64,000 bases of DNA from Flavobacterium sp. Its GTDB lineage: Bacteria; Bacteroidota; Bacteroidia; Flavobacteriales; Flavobacteriaceae. Shown piece after piece: positions 42,261 through 50,552 of the stretch. The notes under the pieces were generated by a model. That model saw nothing but the letters and a program-made list of their open reading frames with translations. It was not told the DNA's origin and searched no databases. The position numbers and the translations under genes were made by a program. The stretch lies in contig NZ_CP136574.1 of NCBI RefSeq assembly GCF_035195345.1, positions 1,417,871 through 1,481,870 of the forward strand, in the 5' to 3' direction. Numbering within the stretch: the first letter of the stretch is position 1; every line of letters starts with the position of its first letter.

Positions 42261-43361
42261 ATGTTAAAACGTTTTTTTATGTTATGTTCGGGCGTAGATT
42301 CCGACATAATTAATGGCTGTTCTAATGGCGAGCAAAACAAATATGCCGGAATTGGAGCAACCGTTTTCTTCACAGCCGTAATGGCTTTTATTGCGAGTGC
42401 TTATGCACTTTTTACCGTTTTCGATAATGCATTTATTGCAGTTGCATTCGGTTTAGTTTGGGGTTTGCTTATTTTTAATTTGGATCGATTTATTGTTTCT
42501 ACCATTAAAAAAAGAGATAGCTTTTTAGACGAATTTATTCAGGCTACTCCGCGTATTGCTTTGGCGATTATTATTGCTATCGTAATTTCAAAACCCTTGG
42601 AAATTAAAATCTTCGAAAAAGAAATCAATACGGTTTTACTAAAAGAAAAAAATGAAATGATGTTGGCTAACAAAAAACAAGTAGCCAATTATTTTCAATC
42701 GGATTTAGATAAAAACAAAGCGCAAATTGATAGTTTAAAATCGGATATTCTTAAAAAAGAAAAAGAAGTAAACGATTTATATTCGGTTTACATCACAGAA
42801 GCTGAAGGAACTGCTGGAACTAAAAAGTTAGGCAAAGGTCCGGTTTATAAAGAAAAACGTGAAAAACACGATGCTTCTATGCAAGACTTAGCTACTTTAA
42901 AAACAACCAACCAAACAAAAATCAGCGATTTAGAAGCCAAATCCAAAACTTTACAAGCCGATCTAGATAAAAAAGTCACCGAAACCCAACCTATTATTGA
43001 AGGATTCGACGGTTTAATGGCTCGAATTAATGCTTTGCATAAATTACCTTTCTTGCCATCGTTTTTCATTATGCTGTTGTTTTTAGCGATTGAAACTTCG
43101 CCAATTATCGCCAAATTATTATCACCCAAAAGTGAATACGATTTCAAACAAGAAGACAACGAAATGGGCATCAAAAATATGCTAGCTCAAAATCGTTACC
43201 AAAGCGAATTACAAAAGAAAACCGATGCCGAAATTTACGATAAGGTTTATGTCGACATCAAAGAAGATAAAGAACTGTACAACTACAAAAAGAAAAGCGC
43301 ATTAGAATTATTAAAACTCCAAGCTGATGGTTTTGTGGAGAAACAGAAGAAATCGATGTAG
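42261..43361 (+). CDS. DUF4407 membrane protein
   Basis: 366 aa. It begins MLKRFFMLCSGVDSDIINGC and has YAGIGATVFFTAVMAFIASAYAL and LIFNLDRFIVSTIKK, which mark DUF4407. Two close N-terminal helices and one at about 85-105 are followed by a long coiled coil (about 120-255) and a last helix (FLPSFFIMLLFLAIETSPII, about 262-285), then a charged tail. The architecture suggests a membrane-anchored coiled-coil scaffold. No function is known. Single gene. Confidence 0.88.
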   Translation: MLKRFFMLCSGVDSDIINGCSNGEQNKYAGIGATVFFTAVMAFIASAYALFTVFDNAFIAVAFGLVWGLLIFNLDRFIVSTIKKRDSFLDEFIQATPRIALAIIIAIVISKPLEIKIFEKEINTVLLKEKNEMMLANKKQVANYFQSDLDKNKAQIDSLKSDILKKEKEVNDLYSVYITEAEGTAGTKKLGKGPVYKEKREKHDASMQDLATLKTTNQTKISDLEAKSKTLQADLDKKVTETQPIIEGFDGLMARINALHKLPFLPSFFIMLLFLAIETSPIIAKLLSPKSEYDFKQEDNEMGIKNMLAQNRYQSELQKKTDAEIYDKVYVDIKEDKELYNYKKKSALELLKLQADGFVEKQKKSM

Positions 43362-43364
43362 AAT

Positions 43365-43407
43365 TTAACGACAAAGTTCACTAAGAGTAACACTAGGAAC
43401 ACAAAGA
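43365..43407. repeat. Short repeat patch (ACAAAGTTCACTAAG type)
   Basis: AACGACAAAGTTCACTAAG and ACTAGGAACACAAAG, degenerate members of the CGCAAAG/CACAAAG word family also seen at 47714-48240, lie before a terminator. Confidence 0.4.
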
Positions 43408-43446
43408 AAAACCCAACATTTTAAAAGTGTTGGGTTGCTTTTTTAT
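43408..43446. terminator. Bidirectional terminator
   Basis: AACCCAACA (43410-43418) / TGTTGGGTT (43428-43436) between convergent genes, with A-rich left and T-rich right flanks. Confidence 0.9.
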
Positions 43447-44153
43447 TATAGATATTTTAAAATATCGGATTTTAATCGGTCGTATTCCCCTTGAAGGATT
43501 AATCCGTTGTCTAATAATTTCTTATAATTCTGAAGTTTCGCAAACAATTCGTCTTGCGTTAAATGCGCTAATCCTTTTTCTTCTGAAATTGGAGCTTCTA
43601 CTTCCGTATCACGAATAACATCATTTGGAGTAGGCATTAACTCTGCAAAATGAGTTACTTCTTCCGCTTGAATTTCTTCTACAACTTCTTCTTGAACTGG
43701 CGATTCAATTGGAGCTTCTTGTTTAACTTCTTCTACAATTGGAGTTGCTGCTTTTGGATTTTTCAATAAATCCAATTGCTCTTTAGCGTAAGTGTATAAT
43801 TTTCTTGCCTGATTTTTTGGTAAATAATCAACCGTTTGTGTTAAATCGGAATTAGTTGTAAAGGTAAAATCAGCACCTAAAATACCTTCTTTTACAAATG
43901 AACCTGAAATATCATCCCAATCGTAATCAATGAATTCCATTGATAATCCTAAGTTTTTAGGCTTACACAAAATGATACGTTTGTTGGTTACTACAATACT
44001 GTCTGGAAAAATAGTTACCGCTGGTTTTTTTTGAACGGCAATGTAGCCTACTTCTTCGTTCGACATTAGAAGATTCTCTAATTTAGCCGTTATTTTCTCA
44101 ATAGCTTTTGGATCTTGATCTTCGTTTAATATTTTTTTTAAGTTGTCTATCAT
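43446..44153 (-). CDS. Bacterial PH-domain protein with C-terminal SHOCT motif
   Basis: 235 aa. Residues about 25-120 form a bacterial PH-like domain (EEVGYIAVQKKPAVTIFPDSIVVTNKRIILCKP ... FIDYDWDDISG split into shorter pieces). A Val/Glu/Ala-rich linker (about 130-195) follows, then a C-terminal SHOCT-like segment (LFAKLQNYKKLLDNGLILQGEYDRLKSDIL, again read in parts), which in other proteins mediates oligomerisation. Function unknown; cytosolic. Confidence 0.8.
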   Translation of the reverse strand: MIDNLKKILNEDQDPKAIEKITAKLENLLMSNEEVGYIAVQKKPAVTIFPDSIVVTNKRIILCKPKNLGLSMEFIDYDWDDISGSFVKEGILGADFTFTTNSDLTQTVDYLPKNQARKLYTYAKEQLDLLKNPKAATPIVEEVKQEAPIESPVQEEVVEEIQAEEVTHFAELMPTPNDVIRDTEVEAPISEEKGLAHLTQDELFAKLQNYKKLLDNGLILQGEYDRLKSDILKYL

Positions 44154-44196
44154 GATAGTTACTTTGAATTTTCTTTTAATATCACAAAAGTAATGC

Positions 44197-44568
44197 CTAA
44201 TTTTCTAATTCTTGAATTTCTTGTTGGACTTTTTTCGTTAAACTTTTGAAAACAAGTTCGTAAGAATGATTAATCAATTCGCACATCATTTTATCGGAAA
44301 CATCACCGTGAAAACGAACGGTATTCCAATGCACTTTACTCATATGATAACCTGGTTCAATAGCTTCATATTCCGCTCGAAGTTCCAAAGCCCGTTCAGG
44401 ATCACACTTTAAATTTAACGATGGTGTCCCTTTTTCCCATTCGGTTAACGACGTTAAACAAAACATTTTTCCACCCACTTTAAACACCAAAGTATCTTCA
44501 TCAAATGGAAAATGTTCGGTAACGCCTTTTTTAGATTGACAGAATTCGTAAAGTTGTTGAATATCCAT
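44197..44568 (-). CDS. MmcQ/YjbR family protein
   Basis: 123 aa from ATG 44568 (MDIQQLYEFCQSKKGVTEHF); the frame is open 24 codons further into the preceding gene. The core FPFDEDTLVFKVGGKMF and LNLKCDPERALELR plus YHMSKVHWNTVRF are the CyaY-like MmcQ/YjbR domain, often annotated as DNA-binding. It starts one base after the metallo-hydrolase stop but belongs to the ordinary chromosomal backbone. Confidence 0.93.
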   Translation of the reverse strand: MDIQQLYEFCQSKKGVTEHFPFDEDTLVFKVGGKMFCLTSLTEWEKGTPSLNLKCDPERALELRAEYEAIEPGYHMSKVHWNTVRFHGDVSDKMMCELINHSYELVFKSLTKKVQQEIQELEN

Positions 44569-44569
44569 T

Positions 44570-45670
44570 TTAGTTTTCAATCCTTGCAGCGCTTTCAAAT
44601 ACTTCTGAATTCCAAATACTATCCTTAGATGTATAATCAATTCTAGATCTAATTATACCATGGGTAAATTTAATTTCAACTAAACTAACAACAGATCTAT
44701 TAATAACTTTTTCAATAGAATTATCTCTCTTTTTTGGCTTTCTACTTTTATGATTCTGAGAAGTTATATATAAATCTTTTGAATGCCCTAAATATACATT
44801 AGTCATATCTTCCGTTGGAAGTCCGCTACTATTATACGGTGTTAATTTTAATACACTATCATTATTAACTAACACATCGAAAATCGCTTCTAAGTAACCA
44901 TTTTCAGAACCATGATGAGGAATTTTATATAAACTAGCTTTATTGTCGTCAATAATTTTAGAGTGTTTAACAATATGCTTCCATCCCTCACTATCATCTT
45001 TACCAATTTCTAAATCAGCACCAAGCAAAACTCTGTGATTATTAAATTTTAATAATATCGCAACTGATTTATCGTTAGGAGTCTTATTTATTACAGCAGT
45101 ATTTCTTTTGCCAAACTCTGTAATTAAAGTACTTATTTCTGAATCAAAATTTGAAATTGTCTTCGGTGAGGGAGAGAGTGAAAATATTTCAAAATCTATT
45201 TCTATGTTTTTCTTTTTTAACAAGAGTAAATCCTTTTGAGCTCTTACAAAATAAGCATCTTCTCTATCATTAATTATTTTCAAACATTGACTAAACTCAT
45301 TTGTTGAACTAATAGATCCTTTTGTTGATTTTGTGTAATCCAATTCACATAATAATAAAAACTTATCAAGATCGTGAACTGATGAAAAACAAAATTCTGC
45401 TTTTTTACATAATTCAAGTGCTTTTGAGAGTCCTTTTATATGATCATTGTGCCAATGAGTACAAATAATTAGTTCAACATTGTCCAAATTGACTCCAATA
45501 GAATTAAGGTACTCAATTGCTAATGGCTGTTTATTGTTAGGATTTATACAACTATCTATAATTACCCATGAATCTTTAGATACTTTCAAAACAATTGATT
45601 CTCCATATCCACCACCTGTACCTATTAAAGTTACTTCAACTTCTGTATCTTTAGGTTTATTGGTCATCAA
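44570..45670 (-). CDS. ComEC-like metallo-beta-lactamase-fold hydrolase
   Basis: 366 aa. The metal-binding motif is CTHWHNDHIKG (HxHxDH), a second ligand region is LLGADLEIGKDD and a third IPHHGSENG. The GADxE and HHGS order is that of the ComEC/Rec2-type C-terminal MBL domain. Such domains cut nucleic acid or related phosphodiesters. The start GTGGGYGESIVLK is normal for this subfamily. The C-terminal 80 residues are basic and unassigned. It is the last gene of a three-gene overlapping set (14 bp overlap with the gene before it) and probably supplies its catalytic activity. Confidence 0.8.
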   Translation of the reverse strand: MMTNKPKDTEVEVTLIGTGGGYGESIVLKVSKDSWVIIDSCINPNNKQPLAIEYLNSIGVNLDNVELIICTHWHNDHIKGLSKALELCKKAEFCFSSVHDLDKFLLLCELDYTKSTKGSISSTNEFSQCLKIINDREDAYFVRAQKDLLLLKKKNIEIDFEIFSLSPSPKTISNFDSEISTLITEFGKRNTAVINKTPNDKSVAILLKFNNHRVLLGADLEIGKDDSEGWKHIVKHSKIIDDNKASLYKIPHHGSENGYLEAIFDVLVNNDSVLKLTPYNSSGLPTEDMTNVYLGHSKDLYITSQNHKSRKPKKRDNSIEKVINRSVVSLVEIKFTHGIIRSRIDYTSKDSIWNSEVFESAARIEN

Positions 45671-46229
45671 TCTTTCTTTCCTTTAATTTAGAGTATTTTA
45701 ATTCTATATTTAGTTTTGTTGATTCTATATCTTCTTCATCTAAAAGTATTAATCTTTGAAATCTTACATCAGACCTTTTTACACTTTGTCCATTCTCCAT
45801 ATAATGCCCAACACTCCAATAAAAAACCGCACCTATATCCAGTAAATTCATATCATCAGGAGATATATCGTTTAGTTCAAATTCAACAATTTCATCGGTA
45901 CCCCCAAAAGTTAAATCAATAAGTCTTGCTGTAAATGTTTCCTCTTCAAGATTAGTTACTACACCTTTCCAATTTTGGATCTTTTTTGAGTATTTTTTTC
46001 CATTAACTAAATCAAAGTTTGGATTAAAATTAGGCAAACTAAAGTACTGTAATTCGGGTTCTTTATTGTTTACTTCTTTTGTTTCAAATTTATCAATATC
46101 TAATTCATTTTTATATCTAGAAATTGCATTGGAATAAATGTCTAAATAATCATGATTAGACTCTGTTAAACAAAAATCTTCAACCCAATTACCTAAATAA
46201 TCTGAAGTTAATACTCTGCTATCTCCCAT
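45657..46229 (-). CDS. Unrecognised acidic protein of the MBL cassette
   Basis: 190 aa, strongly acidic, with no membrane segment. From about residue 85 a small beta-rich domain is suggested: WKGVVTNLEEETFTARLIDL, EIVEFELNDISPDDM and VFYWSVGHYMENGQ, in the style of a beta-barrel or OB-like fold. I recognise no family. It overlaps the gene in front by 22 bp and the MBL gene by 14 bp, so all three are almost certainly translated together and function as a unit. Confidence 0.55.
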   Translation of the reverse strand: MGDSRVLTSDYLGNWVEDFCLTESNHDYLDIYSNAISRYKNELDIDKFETKEVNNKEPELQYFSLPNFNPNFDLVNGKKYSKKIQNWKGVVTNLEEETFTARLIDLTFGGTDEIVEFELNDISPDDMNLLDIGAVFYWSVGHYMENGQSVKRSDVRFQRLILLDEEDIESTKLNIELKYSKLKERKIDDQ

Positions 46230-46894
46230 ACCTTATTATTTAGATTTTCAACTTTTTGAAATGAAAGTTCCCATTTTTCATTCAATATCTTAATCATTTC
46301 TTTTGCATTATGTATAGTTTGAATTTCGAAATGATGATTACAATTAAAAACTACTGACTTTCTATCATTTAACAAATCTGATGGTGATATTGTTAAACGA
46401 ATCAATCCGTCTTCATTTTTTTCGGTTTTAGTCTCTGAAAATTGAATAGATTGTAATTTTGGATTGTTCATTACATCTGCTAATTTCTTAGCAGGAGATA
46501 ACCAAAATCCAAAATTTTCATATTCTTTGAAATCTCTCATGCTAAAATGACATAAGTGATTTATTCCAAAAGCCTTTACCGGTGTTTCTTTAAGGTTTGA
46601 AAAAACACTTACAATTAAATCCTTTAAAGCTTGAAAATGAGACTCTCTCTTTGTTTTAAAATCAATCCTTGTAGGAGTCGCTTCAAAACTAAACCAATCG
46701 ATTTCAAATCTGGTCAAATCTGGATGAATCACCTCTACTTTAGCTGTTTCTGCCTCAATTTCCCTTATCAACTCTTTTGAAGACAACCAAAATGGAGTAA
46801 TTATAACCGGATTGAAATTTCCTAAAACAGCAATACCTAAAGTGTAGATTTCTTTTTCTTTAGCCACAATTATTTTTTTTAAAAATTTATACAT
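46208..46894 (-). CDS. Unassigned protein, first gene of the MBL cassette
   Basis: 228 aa from ATG 46894 (MYKFLKKIIVAKEKEIYTL); an ATG at 46933 lies inside the cyclase terminator and is less likely. The layout (ITPFWLSSKELIREI, DLTRFEIDWFSFEATPTRI, VKAFGINHLCHF, WLSPAKKLADVM) recalls sporadic families such as TIGR04255 but the match is not secure. Soluble, mixed alpha/beta. It overlaps the next gene by 22 bp. The patchy family look and tight coupling fit an accessory or defence cassette; this is inference. Confidence 0.5.
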   Translation of the reverse strand: MYKFLKKIIVAKEKEIYTLGIAVLGNFNPVIITPFWLSSKELIREIEAETAKVEVIHPDLTRFEIDWFSFEATPTRIDFKTKRESHFQALKDLIVSVFSNLKETPVKAFGINHLCHFSMRDFKEYENFGFWLSPAKKLADVMNNPKLQSIQFSETKTEKNEDGLIRLTISPSDLLNDRKSVVFNCNHHFEIQTIHNAKEMIKILNEKWELSFQKVENLNNKVWEIAEY

Positions 46895-46913
46895 TGTGTA
46901 AATACAGCTGTAA

Positions 46914-46949
46914 ATATAAAAAAATATTAACAACTAAGTGTTAATATTA
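46914..46949 (-). terminator. Rho-independent terminator of the cyclase-family gene
   Basis: Perfect 10-bp inverted repeat AATATTAACA (46923-46932) / TGTTAATATT (46939-46948); on the minus strand a T-run follows. It overlaps the cyclase stop codon. Confidence 0.8.
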
Positions 46950-47708
46950 ATATATATTTCTATACAAAACTGGTTTACTCGGACTTGCATCATTTTCAAA
47001 CGAAGCAAACTGTAAATTCAAAATATAACTTCCATCTTTTACAGCATCATTAACGTAAATCATTTCGGTAATTGTACAATTAAAACGAGCATCTTTATTT
47101 ACATTATTGACATCTTTTACATTCCAAAAGGCTTTGTGCGCCAATAATTTTCCTTCATCGTGTTCTTTGTCTACACTAGGCAAATCGATTAGCAAATGTT
47201 GAATGCCTTTTTCTCTGATAAAAATGGCTGCAGCTTCTTCTAAATAGGGCGGATTCGTATTGGAATAATTTAAATGTTTTTTGCTTTCTGGATTTGGCAA
47301 TGTCCTGATGATGATGGCTTCTGTTGAGACGTTGCAATGCAACGTCTCTTCTATTTGTTCTTTTGTAATAACTAAATCTTCTCCGATCGCTTTTGGTTCC
47401 ACCGAAATCAATTCCGCAGTAAAGAAAAACTGTTTCAAACATTGATTGATTGAGTAAAAATCACGGGTAATATGCCCTAAACATTCTGTGTGGGTGCCAT
47501 GTGCGTGCGGATTGAAGAAAATATTATTAAAATTCGTAGAAGATTTTCCTTCCGAAACTTTGCCAATCCAATCACCCATAGTTACAGGTGCAATCTCGGG
47601 CGTGTTTTGATACCAAGCAATTGGATTTTGTTCGTTGTTTGTTAGAGGAATCGAAATATCAAGAGGATTTGATAAGTCGATTTGTTGGTTATTTATTGTT
47701 GCTTTCAT
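46947..47708 (-). CDS. Cyclase-family protein (kynurenine formamidase-like)
   Basis: 253 aa. The metal-binding motif HAHGTHTECLGH (HxGTHxDxxxH type, with E for D) is that of the KynB-like cyclase fold. DWIGKVSEGKSSTNFNNIFF precedes it and LLIDLPSVDKEHDEGKL follows, the usual conserved parts. It hydrolyses N-formyl or related amides. Residues 121-128 (ETLHCNVS) are encoded by a 23-bp palindromic repeat that I know as an intergenic element, inserted in frame (see 47326-47348). No tryptophan-pathway genes are nearby. Confidence 0.88.
   Translation of the reverse strand: MKATINNQQIDLSNPLDISIPLTNNEQNPIAWYQNTPEIAPVTMGDWIGKVSEGKSSTNFNNIFFNPHAHGTHTECLGHITRDFYSINQCLKQFFFTAELISVEPKAIGEDLVITKEQIEETLHCNVSTEAIIIRTLPNPESKKHLNYSNTNPPYLEEAAAIFIREKGIQHLLIDLPSVDKEHDEGKLLAHKAFWNVKDVNNVNKDARFNCTITEMIYVNDAVKDGSYILNLQFASFENDASPSKPVLYRNIY
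47326..47348. repeat. Palindromic repeat inside the cyclase gene
   Basis: GAGACGTTGCA / TGCAACGTCTC, 11-bp perfect arms around a single central A. It is the GAGACGTTGCA... palindrome that occurs in many copies in some Flavobacterium and cyanobacterial genomes. Confidence 0.75.
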
Positions 47709-47715
47709 ATTTTTA

Positions 47716-48235
47716 ACCGCAAAGAGCGCAAGGATTTACGCAAGGTTCGCTAAGTTTACTTTTTATTTTTATTTAGTTCGTATAGAGTTAGAGGTTATTT
47801 ACAACTCTTTTTACTCCATTTTTGATAAGAGAAACATTGAAATTTATTAGTAAGCCTAACTTACAATTTGTTAATTTTAAATAAGTCAATAATTGAGCGA
47901 AATGAACATCATTCAATGCTTCTACCGATTTAATTTCAATTATTAATTTGTTTTCAACTATTATATCAATTCTGTAACCTACATCGAGTTTTACTTCTTC
48001 ATAAATTAAGGGTAAAGGCTTTTGTTTTTCAACATTTAATCCTGTCTTCCTTAATTCGTAATACAAACATTCTTCGTAAGCACTTTCCAGCAAACCTGGA
48101 CCCAAACTTTGATGCACTTTCAAAGCACAATCAAATACAATTCTTGATAATTCATTTTCTGTCATAATTATTTATTTTGGCGTGTATAATTTAAATTGTT
48201 GCGTCCTTTGCGAAAAACTTTGCGCTCTTTGCGGT
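47716..48235. repeat. Inverted repeats bracketing the GxxExxY gene
   Basis: ACCGCAAAGAGCGCAA at 47716-47731 is repeated exactly as its reverse complement at 48220-48235, followed on both sides by related CGCAA-GG / CGCAAAGG words. The gene at 47788-48165 lies between them, so a mobile cassette is possible. Confidence 0.7.
47788..48165 (-). CDS. GxxExxY family protein
   Basis: 125 aa. The family motif appears as LGPGLLESAYEECLYYEL (G-x-x-E-x-x-Y) and is followed by PLIYEEVKLDVGYRIDIIVENKLIIEIKSVE, read in parts, with the D-x-I-V...E-x-K of a PD-(D/E)xK nuclease-like fold. Family members often lie in repeats or in rRNA intervening sequences. The gene here is flanked by inverted repeats, suggesting a selfish or mobile character. 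No experimentally established role. Confidence 0.9.
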   Translation of the reverse strand: MTENELSRIVFDCALKVHQSLGPGLLESAYEECLYYELRKTGLNVEKQKPLPLIYEEVKLDVGYRIDIIVENKLIIEIKSVEALNDVHFAQLLTYLKLTNCKLGLLINFNVSLIKNGVKRVVNNL

Positions 48236-48365
48236 AAACTACTCCAAATTTAATAAAAACAAATTGGAAGTAGTTAAAGAATTAATAAATTCACCTCAAT
48301 TAATTGTATTTAAATTTATAATTAATTAATTTTAAAGTATTCTTTGGATCTAAAAGAAACTTAAA

Positions 48366-48746
48366 ATGAAAAAATATTTTGTTATCATAGTGCTTTTATC
48401 AAATGTTTGTTCTTTTGCACAAATAAAAACAGACTCTATTCAACCAATTCTACAACCGATTAAAATGAATAGTAATCTGAATACAACTTGTTCTTTTTTA
48501 TCTTTTAATCAACTAAATTTTTACACAAAAAATGACTTTTCTATTTATAATAGAGCTACGATGATGAATGATAATTTTTCAGTTTACAAAGGTCAATTTG
48601 AATATAAAAATTCTATTTTCATTCCTGAAAATACAATCTATAATTCTAAAATCGACTCATTTAATCCAAATGGAGTTAGTGATTTTGGCAGTGCTTTGTT
48701 GACTGGTGTTTTGAATTTAACATTGAGTTTGTTTACTATTAAATAA
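48366..48746 (+). CDS. Small secreted protein, unassigned
   Basis: 126 aa with signal peptide (MKKYFVIIVLLSNVCSFAQ). The mature part is Asn/Ser-rich with no recognised domain and a short hydrophobic stretch near the end (GSALLTGVLNLTLSLFTI). It lies alone between the GxxExxY element and the convergent hemW gene (4 bp between stops). Export is likely, function unknown. Confidence 0.55.
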   Translation: MKKYFVIIVLLSNVCSFAQIKTDSIQPILQPIKMNSNLNTTCSFLSFNQLNFYTKNDFSIYNRATMMNDNFSVYKGQFEYKNSIFIPENTIYNSKIDSFNPNGVSDFGSALLTGVLNLTLSLFTIK

Positions 48747-48750
48747 AGTC

Positions 48751-49881
48751 TTACTTATTTAATAAAAACAAATCACTTGCTATTCCATCACTCAAAAACT
48801 TTCCTTTTTTGGTTGTTCGTAAAATATTATCATCCACAAACAACAAATGATCTTCAATGAATTTTGCTGCTTGTTGGTTCAAATAAGCCAGATAGGTTTT
48901 TCCGAATTCTTGTTCGATTCGTTCTAACGAAACACCCCAAATCGTGCGCAAACCGGTCATAATATATTCATTATAACGGTCGGTTTTTGTTAAAGTCTCA
49001 ATTTCGATGGGTAATTTATTTTCTTGAATAGATTTGATATACAACGAATTGTTTGACACATTCCAACCACGATTTTTCCCATCATAACTGTGTGCCGAAG
49101 GTCCAATTCCGATGTATTTTTTACCCAACCAATAGCTCGAATTGTTTTTTGAAAAATAATTTTCTTTTCCAAAATTCGATAATTCATAGTGAATGAATCC
49201 GTTTTCTGAAAGTTTATCAACCAAAATTTGAAAATGCTCTTGAGCTACTTCGTCATCTGGTGACGGAATGATTCCTTTTTGAATAAACAAATGCAAAGCA
49301 GTTTTAGGCTCCACTGTTAACGCATAACTTGAAATATGTGGCACACCAAAAGACAAAGCGGTTTCGATATTTTGTAACCATTTTTCGTTGCTCATTTCGG
49401 GAACTCCGTAAATCAAATCGATGGAAATATTATCGAAATAGTGTGTGGCAATTTCCAAACATTTTTTGGCTTCTTGAACATTGTGTGCACGATTCATCAG
49501 CTGTAAATCGTCTTCAAAAAACGATTGAATTCCGATTGACAATCGATTGACTTTATTTTTTGACAATTCAATTATTCGATTCTCCGTTAAATCATCTGGA
49601 TTGGCTTCTACGGTTATTTCAGGATTTTCAACAACTTTATAATTTTTATAAACCGAATCAATCAAAAATCTCAAATCTGCAATTTGCAATATCGAAGGCG
49701 TTCCACCACCAAAGTAAATCGTCTCTACAATCTCATCTTGAAACTCACTTTTGCGCATTTCAATTTCTTTAGCCAATGCCAAAACCATCTCATCTTTCTT
49801 CTTCAAATTAGTAGAAAAATGAAAATCGCAATAATGACAAGCTTGTTTGCAAAAAGGTATGTGAATGTAGATTCCTGACAT
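48751..49881 (-). CDS. hemW: Radical SAM family haem chaperone HemW
   Basis: 376 aa. C11-x3-C15-x2-C18 (CKQACHYCDFHF) with the HemW-specific H-x-C-D-F, then YFGGGTPSIL and SIGIQSFFEDDLQLMNRAHN. HemW lacks the fourth cysteine that HemN uses, and rather transfers haem to target enzymes. Length is typical. The gene is followed in its leader region by short CAGTCTCAG-type repeats. Confidence 0.93.
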   Translation of the reverse strand: MSGIYIHIPFCKQACHYCDFHFSTNLKKKDEMVLALAKEIEMRKSEFQDEIVETIYFGGGTPSILQIADLRFLIDSVYKNYKVVENPEITVEANPDDLTENRIIELSKNKVNRLSIGIQSFFEDDLQLMNRAHNVQEAKKCLEIATHYFDNISIDLIYGVPEMSNEKWLQNIETALSFGVPHISSYALTVEPKTALHLFIQKGIIPSPDDEVAQEHFQILVDKLSENGFIHYELSNFGKENYFSKNNSSYWLGKKYIGIGPSAHSYDGKNRGWNVSNNSLYIKSIQENKLPIEIETLTKTDRYNEYIMTGLRTIWGVSLERIEQEFGKTYLAYLNQQAAKFIEDHLLFVDDNILRTTKKGKFLSDGIASDLFLLNK

Positions 49882-49888
49882 TTTATTA

Positions 49889-49945
49889 GTATTCAGTCGC
49901 AGTCGCAGTTTGCAGTACTGAGACTGAAAACTGAGACTGAAAACT
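49889..49945. repeat. Word repeat between ruvC and hemW
   Basis: CAGTCGCAGTCGCAGT, then ACTGAGACTGAAAACTGAG and GACTGAAAACT repeated. Same family as the CAGTCTCAGTTTTC repeats I know from Flavobacterium. Confidence 0.55.
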
Positions 49946-50498
49946 ATTTTTTAACTCTCGATTCATTCTGTTTTACAAAAGCATCCCAACCCGAATAACT
50001 TTTCCCAACCTCAACTCTTCCCGAATTAAAAAAATGACAAACTGCTGCCGCCAAACCATCGGTTGAGTCGAGATTTTTTGGTAATTCTTTTAAACCTAAT
50101 AATTGTTGCAACATTTTGGCTACTTGTTCTTTACTGGCGTTTCCGTTTCCGGTGATGGCCATTTTGATTTTTTTGGGTTCGTATTCTGTAATAGGAATAT
50201 CTCTTGAAAGTCCGGCTGCCATGGCAACGCCTTGTGCTCTTCCTAATTTCAGCATCGATTGTACGTTTTTCCCAAAGAACGGCGCTTCAATGGCAATCTC
50301 ATCTGGATGATGCGTTTCAATTAATTCGATAGTTCGTTCAAAAATAACTTTTAGTTTCTGATAATGGTTGTCGTATTTGGACAAAATGAGTTCGTTCAAC
50401 TGTAGAAATTCCATTTTCTTGTTGACTACTTTGATTAATCCAAAACCCATAATCGTCGTTCCTGGGTCAATTCCTAATATGATGCGTTCGTTTGCCAA
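49944..50498 (-). CDS. ruvC: Crossover junction endodeoxyribonuclease RuvC
   Basis: 184 aa. The catalytic acids are visible: D in ILGIDPGTTIMGFG, E in IAIEAPFFGKN, and D in STDGLAAAVCHFF. It resolves Holliday junctions together with RuvAB. It ends 62 bp before hemW on the same strand and probably shares a transcript with it. Confidence 0.96.
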   Translation of the reverse strand: MANERIILGIDPGTTIMGFGLIKVVNKKMEFLQLNELILSKYDNHYQKLKVIFERTIELIETHHPDEIAIEAPFFGKNVQSMLKLGRAQGVAMAAGLSRDIPITEYEPKKIKMAITGNGNASKEQVAKMLQQLLGLKELPKNLDSTDGLAAAVCHFFNSGRVEVGKSYSGWDAFVKQNESRVKK

Positions 50499-50502
50499 TT
50501 AT

Positions 50503-50545
50503 TTTGTTTCAAGTTTCAAGTTTCAAGTTCAAAGTTTTCGTTTCT
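50503..50545. repeat. CAAGTTT word repeat in the divergent ruvC promoter region
   Basis: TTTCAAGTTTCAAGTTTCAAG plus AGTTCAAAGTT (written in parts) lies between the divergent ruvC and lysylphosphatidylglycerol-synthase-like genes; it includes the TTTG that could be part of the downstream promoter. Confidence 0.5.
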
Positions 50546-50552
50546 TTGCAAC

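Noticed and set aside
47788..48165. 23S rRNA intervening sequence origin
   Set aside because: No rRNA sequence flanks the GxxExxY gene here; the flanks are CGCAAAG word repeats.
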